From Gemmatimonadaceae bacterium (lineage in GTDB: Bacteria > Gemmatimonadota > Gemmatimonadetes > Gemmatimonadales > Gemmatimonadaceae): 64,000 nucleotides of DNA. The notes under the pieces were generated by a model, which worked only from the letters and a program-made list of their open reading frames with translations, made no database searches and was not told where the DNA came from. Position 1 is the stretch's first letter; each line of letters starts with the position of its first letter. Below, in pieces: positions 29,977 to 37,475 of the stretch. The position numbers and the translations under genes were made by a program. Location of the stretch: NCBI GenBank assembly GCA_019637355.1, contig JAHBVT010000001.1:1333192-1397191 (forward strand). Reading direction: 5' to 3'.

Positions 29977-32088
29977 ATGCCACGGCCACGTGCCCAGCGA
30001 CTATCCTTCGGCGTGCCCGCAACGAGCCCGCCTCCCACCATCGCCGACGCCCGCGCCGCCCTGCGTGACCGCTTCGGCTTTCCCGACTTCCGGGCGGGGC
30101 AGACACAGGCCGTCGAATCCGTGCTCGCGGGGCGTGACACGCTGGTCATCCTGCCCACGGGCGGAGGCAAGTCCCTCTGCTACCAGGTACCGGCGCTGGT
30201 CCTCGACGGGCTGACGGTGGTCATCTCGCCGCTCATCTCGTTGATGAAGGACCAGGTCGACGCCCTCGTCGCCCGTGGACTCGCGGCCACCTACATCAAC
30301 AGCACGCTCTCGGCCGCCGAGGTCAGCGCCCGGATGGCGCGCGTGCAGCAGGGTGAGGTCAAGCTGCTGTACGTGGCGCCGGAGCGCTTCGACCTCGGCC
30401 GCGCCGCCGAGCGCCTGCGCGATATCGGGGTGACGCTGCTCGCGGTGGATGAGGCGCACTGCATCAGCGAGTGGGGGCACGACTTCCGGCCCAGCTACCT
30501 GCGCGTGAAGGAGGTGCGCAAGCGGCTCGGCAATCCGCCCACCGTCGCCCTCACCGCCACGGCAACGCCCGAGGTACGCGAGGACATCGCGCGGCAGCTC
30601 GAGTTGGCCGATCCGACGGTGGTCATCACCGGCTTCGACCGCACCAACCTCGCCTATCACGTCATCCCGGCCAAGAACGATGCGGCCAAGGACGAGGCGC
30701 TCGTCGAGCTGCTCCGCGAGCATCTCACCGCACACGCAGAGGGTGTGGCGATCGTGTACGCGTCGACGCGCAAGACCGTCGAGCGCATCGCCGGCGTGCT
30801 GACGAAGGCCAAGCTGCCGGCCCTCGCCTATCACGCCGGGCTCGACGACGCGCATCGCGCCGACGTCCAGGACGCGTTTATGAGCGAGCGCGTGCGCGTC
30901 ATCGTGGCGACGAATGCCTTCGGGATGGGAATCGACAAGCCCAATGTGCGACTGGTCGTGCACCACGCGATGCCCGGAACGCTCGAGGCCTACTATCAGG
31001 AAGCCGGACGCGCCGGCCGCGACCGCCTGCCCGCCACGGCGATCCTCTTGCACGCATTCCCCGACCGCTTCACGCACGAATTCTTCATCAAGGGAGCGCT
31101 CCCGGAGCGTGAGACCGTCGCCAACGTCTATCGCGCGCTGGTGAAGGCCAGCGGCCGGGATGGCATCGTCACGGCGAGTCCGGCCGAGATTGCCGCAACG
31201 GCCACGGGGAAGGTGAGCGACCGCGAGGTCGAGTCCGCGATGCGCATCCTCGGGCGCGCGGGCGCGCTGGCGGTCGCAGATGCCTCGCGCACGATGGCGA
31301 ACGTGCGCCTGCTCGCGACGCCCGAACGGATCAAGGCCGAGTTGTCGGAAGCGCAGGATGGGCTCGCGCTGGCGCTGCTGCGTTCGCTCTGGAAGCGCGC
31401 GAAGGGTGGCTTGCATCGCGGCCTTGTGGCCGACCTCGACGCCCTGCCGCCCGGCGTTGGCGGCGCGATGGGCGCGATGCCGTTGCTCGACGCACTGCAA
31501 GCCAAGCAGATGCTCGTCTGGAACCGACTCGGCGAGGGCATCACGCTCACCGATGCGAGCCGGCCGCTCGAGGACTGGCCGGTGGATTGGGCAGGGCTCG
31601 ATCGCCGCCGCGGCGCCGAGCTGCGCAAGCTGGAGATGGTGCAACAGTACGCGTACACGAAGTATTGCCGCCGCGCCTTCGTGCTCCGCTACTTCGGCGA
31701 TCCGGCCGCGAAGCCGCGTTGCGACAACTGTGACCGCTGCCTCGGCTTGGTGCACGAGCAACGCGTCAGCGCGACGCCCACGCAGCGAACGCGTGCGCCG
31801 CGCGAGCGTGGGCGCGACGGCAAGGCGACGGCCGGGCGCGGTGGCGCGACCGAAGCGCCGCTGACCCGTGAGGAAATCGCGCGCTTCGACGCCCTGAAGT
31901 CGCTGCGTACGCGCTTGGCGAAGGAGGAGGAGGTGCCAGCCTACGTCATCTTCCCGGACCGAGCGCTACGCGGCATCGCCAAAGCCAACCCCGCATCCAT
32001 CGCCCAGCTCGGGGCGGTGTCCGGCGTCGGGCCGGCGCGGCTGGACCGCTACGGCCGCGCCGTCCTCGAGGTGCTGCAGGCGACCTGA
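29977..32088 (+). CDS. recQ: ATP-dependent DNA helicase RecQ
   Basis: A 703-residue 3'-5' helicase used in recombination repair. Helicase motifs in order: FRAGQTQAVESVLAGRD (motif 0), LPTGGGKSLCYQ (Walker A), DEAHCISEWGHDFRP (DEAH), ALTATATPEV, FGMGIDKPNVR, QEAGRAGRD. The zinc-binding RQC region has the Cys set around residue 560-585 (CRRAF..., CDNCDRC) and the C-terminus carries an HRDC domain (residues about 630-700). The region between zinc site and HRDC is Arg/Gly-rich. ATG 29977 is given; GTG 30013 just before the conserved start is an alternative. It is divergent from the kinase with only 37 bases between. Confidence 0.95.
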   Translation: MPRPRAQRLSFGVPATSPPPTIADARAALRDRFGFPDFRAGQTQAVESVLAGRDTLVILPTGGGKSLCYQVPALVLDGLTVVISPLISLMKDQVDALVARGLAATYINSTLSAAEVSARMARVQQGEVKLLYVAPERFDLGRAAERLRDIGVTLLAVDEAHCISEWGHDFRPSYLRVKEVRKRLGNPPTVALTATATPEVREDIARQLELADPTVVITGFDRTNLAYHVIPAKNDAAKDEALVELLREHLTAHAEGVAIVYASTRKTVERIAGVLTKAKLPALAYHAGLDDAHRADVQDAFMSERVRVIVATNAFGMGIDKPNVRLVVHHAMPGTLEAYYQEAGRAGRDRLPATAILLHAFPDRFTHEFFIKGALPERETVANVYRALVKASGRDGIVTASPAEIAATATGKVSDREVESAMRILGRAGALAVADASRTMANVRLLATPERIKAELSEAQDGLALALLRSLWKRAKGGLHRGLVADLDALPPGVGGAMGAMPLLDALQAKQMLVWNRLGEGITLTDASRPLEDWPVDWAGLDRRRGAELRKLEMVQQYAYTKYCRRAFVLRYFGDPAAKPRCDNCDRCLGLVHEQRVSATPTQRTRAPRERGRDGKATAGRGGATEAPLTREEIARFDALKSLRTRLAKEEEVPAYVIFPDRALRGIAKANPASIAQLGAVSGVGPARLDRYGRAVLEVLQAT

Positions 32089-33120
32089 CTAGTTCCCGTG
32101 CCGCTGGCAGACGTCGATGATTTCGCGTTTGAAGCGGCGCGGGTCTTCGAGAATCGGCCAGAGCTGATCGAGATACGCCTTGGCCTCCGCGAGGCGTCGC
32201 GGGTCCTGTCCCGGCAGTGGGGTGTTCCAGAGACTGTCCAGCGCCGGCCGCCGCGACTGGAAGTATGCGATCGTCGGCGCCCACTGCTCGGCCGTGCGGC
32301 AGGGGCCGCGGTGCAGCCGCTGCCGCACCGTCCGGATGCCGAGCGTCGGGTTCGGCGACGCGTAGCGCGGATTCACCAGCCCCGTCCAATCGAAGTCGTA
32401 CGCGACCGGTCGGTAGGCTGCCGACTCCGGCGAGCGGAACATCACGATGTTGTGCAGCCCGGAGACCGACCAGTCGGTGTTGCCGATGGCGTACTCCCAG
32501 AGCGAGATGCGGTCGATGTAGGGTCCGTCGAAGACGTCCCAGAGCGCCCCCTTCTGCTCGAAGACTTCGAGCTTGTGCTCGTCGGCGACTTCTTCGTCCG
32601 TCTCCATAAAGAAGGCCGTCACGGCAATCGGGCGACCGCGACCCGCAGAGTCCACGTAGGTGACGTTCGCCAGCCGCACCCGATGGTGCACGCTGTCGAT
32701 CAGCGCGTAGCTGCGGTACGCGAGGTACTCCGTATAGATGTACTGCTGATAGTCCGCATTGGCCGGTCGGCAGGGCGTGACGATCTTGAGGCGCGGATTG
32801 CCCTGGAGGATCGTCCCCTCGCGGACGTCGCGCGCCGCACGGATGAACAGCGGGGGGAACGTGCAGTTGTTGGTCTGGCGGCGGAAATGTCCGCGGGCGC
32901 GCAACTCCACCGGCATCGTCCGGACGTTACCGTCCGCCTCCACCCACGTGAGCTCCGCACCGAACCAGCGCAAGCGTGTCGAGTCGCGCTCGCGCGTCAG
33001 GTCGCGCAGGTTGGTCGTGAGCGTGACGGTGATGGGCGCCTCCTCGCGAAACATCGGCTGCGAGGCGAGCGGTGCCGCAGAGAGCAGGCCAAGAACGAGA
33101 AGCGCAGCAAGACGGGGCAT
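32089..33120 (-). CDS. Exported protein, CotH-like (tentative)
   Basis: A 343-residue protein from ATG 33120 with a signal peptide (MPRLAALLVLGLLSAAPLASQ). The order of features, ELRARGHFRRQTNNC, LKIVTPCRP, YTEYLAYRSYALID, VTAFFMETDEEVADEH and VAYDFDWTGLVNPRYASP, resembles secreted CotH-family proteins, whose studied eukaryotic-like members are atypical kinases phosphorylating spore-coat proteins. The match is remote. It is one base from overlap with a DUF4956 gene, an association that I recall as common for CotH genes (often with a VTC polyphosphate polymerase gene, absent here). Treat the family call as inference. Confidence 0.6.
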   Translation of the reverse strand: MPRLAALLVLGLLSAAPLASQPMFREEAPITVTLTTNLRDLTRERDSTRLRWFGAELTWVEADGNVRTMPVELRARGHFRRQTNNCTFPPLFIRAARDVREGTILQGNPRLKIVTPCRPANADYQQYIYTEYLAYRSYALIDSVHHRVRLANVTYVDSAGRGRPIAVTAFFMETDEEVADEHKLEVFEQKGALWDVFDGPYIDRISLWEYAIGNTDWSVSGLHNIVMFRSPESAAYRPVAYDFDWTGLVNPRYASPNPTLGIRTVRQRLHRGPCRTAEQWAPTIAYFQSRRPALDSLWNTPLPGQDPRRLAEAKAYLDQLWPILEDPRRFKREIIDVCQRHGN

Positions 33121-34142
33121 CAGCGGATTTCCACGCCGCGCAGCGGCGAATCGGGGAGACGGCTCAGGTCGTCGGAGACGACCCCGGGCGTGACGGTGGG
33201 CGCGAGCGTGACGCCGTACTCGAGGACCCGGACGTCGTTCTCGCGCACGCTCCCGAGGAATTTCCACTCGGCGAACAGTGCAGGGAAGAGCGGCTCGCAG
33301 CGCGCGCGGGCCGCGTCGGCGTCTACCGCGCGGAGGCGCAGCAGCTTGTCGTAGCGCGGCGCGCGTTCCGAGACCGAGTCCTCCTCGGCGAGGTCGGGGT
33401 CGTTGCGCTTGCGGCGCCGCCAGGCGCGGTCGGCCAGTGCCTCGAGTTGCTCCGGCGACATCGACTTCAGCACCTCGTCGTCCATCTTGGCGATGAAGGT
33501 GCCGGTGCGACTCGCGATAGCGAGCGCCTTCTCGAGCCGCTTTTCGGCCGCCTTGCCCTCCAGCGCCATCGGGCGACCGAAATCAGACCACCAGAGGATG
33601 AGCATCAGGACGTTGAACCCAATCGAGATGGCCCAGGCCACCGATGGTGCGACGGCCGCGGCCATCCCGACGCCGATGACCACGAAGATGCCGGCCGCGT
33701 CCTTGGAGTCGTCAAGCGAGGTGCGGAAACGCACTGCGGCGACGATGCCACCCAGCGAGAAGGCCAGTGCCAAGGAATGCTTGACCAACACGACGATTCC
33801 CGCCGCGACCACCGGCAGGATCAAGTACGTCTGCACCACCGATTGTTGGAAGCCCTTCTTCCGCCGCGTCAGGGTGTAGATCCACGCGACCGGCAGTGCG
33901 CTGGCGAAGGCCGTGATCATCGCGATGCTGGCGGCCAGCGCCGTCGGGATGCTCGCCGGAGCCCGCTCGCCGACCGGCGGGGCGCCTCCGACGAGTTCGG
34001 CCAGCGTCTCGCCGCCGAGGACGCCCCAGCCTGCCGCCGAGGTGCCGCGCAGCACCCACGCGACGCCGCCGCAGAGCGCGTAGTACAGCAGCGTGCGCGC
34101 GTACACATTGCGCCAGACGAAGGATCGCGTGATGTCGGCCAT
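33120..34142 (-). CDS. DUF4956 membrane protein
   Basis: A 340-residue protein. Hydrophobic helices occupy roughly residues 15-210, with the conserved stretch SLALAFSLGGIVAAVRFRTSLDDSKDAAGIFVVIGVGMA that typifies DUF4956. A charged, helical cytoplasmic tail follows (AEKRLEKALAIASRTG and on). Function is unknown for the family. The stop overlaps the start of the CotH-like gene (TGATG arrangement), so they are translated together. The C-terminal 100 residues have little similarity that I can name. Confidence 0.8.
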   Translation of the reverse strand: MADITRSFVWRNVYARTLLYYALCGGVAWVLRGTSAAGWGVLGGETLAELVGGAPPVGERAPASIPTALAASIAMITAFASALPVAWIYTLTRRKKGFQQSVVQTYLILPVVAAGIVVLVKHSLALAFSLGGIVAAVRFRTSLDDSKDAAGIFVVIGVGMAAAVAPSVAWAISIGFNVLMLILWWSDFGRPMALEGKAAEKRLEKALAIASRTGTFIAKMDDEVLKSMSPEQLEALADRAWRRRKRNDPDLAEEDSVSERAPRYDKLLRLRAVDADAARARCEPLFPALFAEWKFLGSVRENDVRVLEYGVTLAPTVTPGVVSDDLSRLPDSPLRGVEIR

Positions 34143-34197
34143 TGGGTGGGGACGGAGGAATCGCCACGAAACTGTGACGCCGGCGCGTGCGGGGCAA

Positions 34198-34227
34198 CTG
34201 CCACAGACCGGCGACAGGGGGTAGAAT
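34198..34227 (+). promoter_or_regulatory. Candidate promoter of the alkaline phosphatase gene
   Basis: CTGCCA (34198-34203) and TAGAAT (34222-34227) are 18 bases apart, giving a leader of about 20 bases before ATG 34255. No Pho-box-like direct repeats were seen. Confidence 0.4.
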
Positions 34228-34254
34228 ACGAGCGTCCCCCCACAGAATCTCGCA

Positions 34255-35904
34255 ATGCGCCTCTCCCGCCTCGCGCCGCTCCTGCCGCTCCTCCTCGTTT
34301 CCGCCGTCCCCGCCTGCGCGCAGGGGCGCGGTCAGCCGACGGCGGTGGCCGCGCCGGCGGAGGTGGCCCCGACGCCGCAGGGTCCGCGCCCTCGCCTCGT
34401 GATTTTGGTGACGGTGGACCAACTGCGTCCTGACTATCTCACCCATTGGCGTGAGCAGCTCACCGGTGGCTACAAGATGCTGGTGGACCAGGGCCGCTTC
34501 TTCAGCGAGGCCGTGCACGACCACGCGGTGACCGAGACGGCGCCGGGCCACGCATCCACGCTTTCTGGGCGTTTCCCGTACAGCACCGGCATCGCCAGCA
34601 ACTCGGCGGGCGTCAACACACAGGCGGCGCCACTCATCGAGAGCGACGGCGTCGGCGCCTCGCCCTTCCGCTTCAAGGGCAGCACGCTGGCTGACTGGCT
34701 CGCCGCGGCTGATCCGCAGACGCGCGTGCTCTCGGTGGCGCGGAAGGATCGCGGCGCCATTCTCCCCATCGGGACGGCGCGGCGCGACGTGTACTGGTAC
34801 GCGCAGCGCTCCGGGAAGTTCACCACCAGCACCTACTATCGCGATACGCTGCCCACCTGGGTGCGCGCCTTCAACGACGAGGATCACGCCGGCACGCGCT
34901 ACGCGGGGCAGACGTGGAACCTCCTGCTGCCCGAGGCGGCGTACCCAGAGCCTGACTCCGTGCCCTTTGAGAGTCGCGGGCAAGGTTTCCTGTTCCCGCA
35001 CCAGCTTCCCGACGACCCCGAGCTCGCGCGCAACCAGATCCTGTCGTTCCCGTGGATGGACCAGATGACGCTGGACTTCGCGTGGCGCGGCATCCGCGAG
35101 ATGGACCTCGGTGGTCAGGCGAACCGAACCGATCTCTTGGCAGTCTCGTTGTCCACGACCGACGCCGTCGGCCACCGCTGGGGGCCGGACTCCCGCGAGT
35201 TGCACGACCAGGTGCTGCGCGTGGATCGGATGCTCGGCGCGTTCCTCGATTCAGTCTTCGCCCTGCGCGGGCGTGACAACGTCGTCATTGCACTCACGGC
35301 CGACCACGGCGTCGCGCCGATCCCCGAGGTGCGCTCGCGCTGGGGAGACAATTCCAAGGCTGGCCGCTTGAACACGGGCTCGTTCGAACGAGTCATCCAG
35401 GCCGTCGCACCAATGGTTCAGCGCGCCGGAATCCCCGGCGACGCGGTCCAGCTTGATTGGGGCGTGCTCGAGGTGGACCGGAGCCGCACGCAAGGCAAGG
35501 AGCGGGAGTTGCTGGCCATCGCCCGCGCCTTCGCGCGCGAGGCGCGTCGCATTCCGGGCGTGATGCGCGTGGACGTCATCGACGACCTCGCTCGTGTCGA
35601 CACCGTGCGCGACACCTACGCGCGGCGCTGGTTGCATATGTTCCGCCCGGGCGGCGAGGCGCTTGCCGTCGTCACGCTCGAGCCGTACTGGCTGGCGGGC
35701 ACCGGTTCGATTGCAACCCACGGGTCACCACACGACTACGATGCGAAGGTGCCGGTCATCTTCTGGGGCGCTGCCTTCGCCGCCGGCCTCGACACCGGCT
35801 CCGCCCGCGTCGTGGACATCGCCCCCACGCTGGCGCAGCTCCTCGGCATCACCCCGTCTGAAACGCTTGACGGTGTGGTGCTCAGTCGAGCCTTCAAGCG
35901 CTAA
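34255..35904 (+). CDS. Exported alkaline phosphatase, PafA type
   Basis: A 549-residue periplasmic or surface phosphatase with a signal peptide (MRLSRLAPLLPLLLVSAVPACAQ). The nucleophile is Thr95 in VTETAPGHAS; Asn116 lies 21 residues on, the same distance as Thr79 to Asn100 in PafA, and the Lys-x-Arg pair that marks phosphomonoesterase members is present as ARKDRGAIL (Lys164, Arg166). Metal ligands are in VTVDQLRPDYL, STTDAVGHRWG, LTADHGVAPIPE and a late His in HGSPHDYD. It probably releases phosphate from phosphomonoesters outside the cytoplasm. Regulation by phosphate is not evident; PafA of Bacteroidetes is phosphate-insensitive. Confidence 0.9.
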   Translation: MRLSRLAPLLPLLLVSAVPACAQGRGQPTAVAAPAEVAPTPQGPRPRLVILVTVDQLRPDYLTHWREQLTGGYKMLVDQGRFFSEAVHDHAVTETAPGHASTLSGRFPYSTGIASNSAGVNTQAAPLIESDGVGASPFRFKGSTLADWLAAADPQTRVLSVARKDRGAILPIGTARRDVYWYAQRSGKFTTSTYYRDTLPTWVRAFNDEDHAGTRYAGQTWNLLLPEAAYPEPDSVPFESRGQGFLFPHQLPDDPELARNQILSFPWMDQMTLDFAWRGIREMDLGGQANRTDLLAVSLSTTDAVGHRWGPDSRELHDQVLRVDRMLGAFLDSVFALRGRDNVVIALTADHGVAPIPEVRSRWGDNSKAGRLNTGSFERVIQAVAPMVQRAGIPGDAVQLDWGVLEVDRSRTQGKERELLAIARAFAREARRIPGVMRVDVIDDLARVDTVRDTYARRWLHMFRPGGEALAVVTLEPYWLAGTGSIATHGSPHDYDAKVPVIFWGAAFAAGLDTGSARVVDIAPTLAQLLGITPSETLDGVVLSRAFKR

Positions 35905-35921
35905 GTCCTCCTCGCAGTCAG

Positions 35922-35958
35922 GACGGAAGCGTGAGCCTCCCGTCTTGTCGCTTCCGTC
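35922..35958 (+). terminator. Candidate hairpin terminator after the phosphatase gene
   Basis: GACGGAAGCG (35922-35931) pairs with CGCTTCCGTC (35949-35958) across a 17-base loop, 17 bases after the stop. A pyrimidine-rich tract with repeated TCCGTC follows, not a clean U-run. Confidence 0.4.
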
Positions 35959-35976
35959 TTCCGTCCTCCGTCCTCA

Positions 35977-37194
35977 ATGCACGACAGCATCTACTTTGAA
36001 GATCACCATCTCGCGACGCGCGAGATGGTCCGCGCCTTCGCCCGGGAAGAAGTCGCCCCGGTCGCGCGACAGTTCGACGAGTCCCAGGAGTTCCCCTGGG
36101 ACAACGTCAAGAAGATGGCGGACCTCGGCCTGCTCGGAATTCCCTGGAGCGAAGAGCTCGGCGGGGCGGGGCTGGACACCATCTCGTTCATCATCGCCAT
36201 CGAGGAGTTGGCTCGCGTCTGCGCCTCGCACTCCATCACCATCTCGGCGCATACGACGCTAGGCACCTCGCCGATCGTGAACTTCGGGAGCCGCGCCCAG
36301 GTCGAGCGTTTCGTACCGACGCTTGCGTCGGGCTCTGTACTCGGCGGCTTCGGCCTCACCGAGCCCAGTGCCGGCTCCGACGCCGGCGGCACGCAGTCGC
36401 GGGCGGTCAAGAAGGGCGGCAAGTACGTCCTCAACGGGACGAAGCGCTTCATCACCCACGGCGGCGTCGGTGAGGTGTTCGTCGTCACGGCGGTGACTGA
36501 CCCCGCGGCCGGGACCAAGGGCATCTCCAGCTTCATCCTCACCAAGGACACCTGCGACCTCGAGGCGGCGGCCCGCGTGGGGATGGGGCACGACCCCAGC
36601 TTCGGCGCGATGCCCGGATTCCGCGCCGGTAAGAAGGAAGACAAGCTCGGCTGGCGCGCTTCGGACACCCGCGAGCTGATCTTCGAGGACGTCGAGGTCC
36701 CGGCCGAGAACCTGCTCGGCGAGGAGGGGCGCGGCTTCATCAATTTTATGAAGACGCTCGATGCCGGGCGCATCGGCATCGCGGCGCTGTCGCTGGGCGT
36801 GGCACAGGGCGCCTTTGAGCAGGCGCTGGAGTACACCGGCGTGCGGAAGCAGTTCGGCAAGCGCATCGCCGAGTTCCAGGGCGTGCACTTTCAGCTCTCC
36901 GATATGGCGACGGAAATAGAGGCGGCGCGCCACCTCGTCTACCACGCTGCCTGGCTCAGCCAGCACGGACACCCGTACTCGAAGGAAGCCGCGATGGCCA
37001 AGCTCTTCGCCTCGGAGTTGGCGATGCGCACGACCATCAAGGCCATCCAGCTCCACGGCGGCTACGGCTACACCAAGGACTATCCCGTCGAGCGGATGAT
37101 GCGTGATGCCAAGATCGGGGAGATCGGGGAGGGCACGTCCGAGGTACAGCGGATGGTGATTGCCCGGCAGCTGATCAGCGACCTAGGTCGCTAG
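35977..37194 (+). CDS. Acyl-CoA dehydrogenase
   Basis: A 405-residue FAD enzyme introducing an alpha-beta double bond into an acyl-CoA. GGFGLTEPSAGSDAGG and the KYVLNGTKRFITHG segment bind FAD and substrate; HGGYGYTKDYPVERMMRDAKIGEIGEGTSEVQR carries the catalytic Glu in the IGEGTSE position used by short-chain and butyryl enzymes. About 20 extra residues (around GHDPSFGAMPGFRAG) lie between the usual middle-domain strands, just before KKEDKLGWRASDTREL. Chain-length or branched-chain specificity cannot be fixed. It could feed the carboxylase/mutase pathway elsewhere in the window. Confidence 0.93.
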   Translation: MHDSIYFEDHHLATREMVRAFAREEVAPVARQFDESQEFPWDNVKKMADLGLLGIPWSEELGGAGLDTISFIIAIEELARVCASHSITISAHTTLGTSPIVNFGSRAQVERFVPTLASGSVLGGFGLTEPSAGSDAGGTQSRAVKKGGKYVLNGTKRFITHGGVGEVFVVTAVTDPAAGTKGISSFILTKDTCDLEAAARVGMGHDPSFGAMPGFRAGKKEDKLGWRASDTRELIFEDVEVPAENLLGEEGRGFINFMKTLDAGRIGIAALSLGVAQGAFEQALEYTGVRKQFGKRIAEFQGVHFQLSDMATEIEAARHLVYHAAWLSQHGHPYSKEAAMAKLFASELAMRTTIKAIQLHGGYGYTKDYPVERMMRDAKIGEIGEGTSEVQRMVIARQLISDLGR

Positions 37195-37203
37195 GGCGCA
37201 GCG

Positions 37204-37223
37204 GGTTTCGTCCTTGCGAAACC
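37204..37223 (+). terminator. Candidate weak terminator hairpin after acyl-CoA dehydrogenase
   Basis: GGTTTCG (37204-37210) pairs with CGAAACC (37217-37223) over a six-base loop, ten bases after the stop. No U-tract follows, so termination is uncertain. Confidence 0.35.
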
Positions 37224-37265
37224 TGACGCGAATGCCTACCAATAGAGGGTCAATCGTCACTTCCA

Positions 37266-37313
37266 GCGCCCCGCTCCGGCGGGGCGCGTTCCGTACCGGG
37301 CGGATTCGCCCGG
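37266..37313 (+). promoter_or_regulatory. Two strong hairpins in the RNase E/G leader
   Basis: GCGCCCCGC (37266-37274) pairs with GCGGGGCGC (37279-37287) over TCCG, and CCGGGCG (37296-37302) pairs with CGCCCGG (37307-37313) over GATT. Both are mismatch-free and lie 163-210 bases before the RNase start. RNase E of enterics autoregulates through leader hairpins; the same role here is inference. Confidence 0.45.
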
Positions 37314-37475
37314 CCCTCCCGAGGTCCGTTCCCCTGATGCTGGATCGTACGCAGCGCCGACTCCAACTCTCGGTCGTCCCGACCGCCCTGCGTGGGCGGC
37401 TCGTTGGGACGCGCCGGGCGGTGGCTGCGTGGCCGATCCTGAACGGCTCCGGGAGCTCTCTCTCCCAGAACATCG

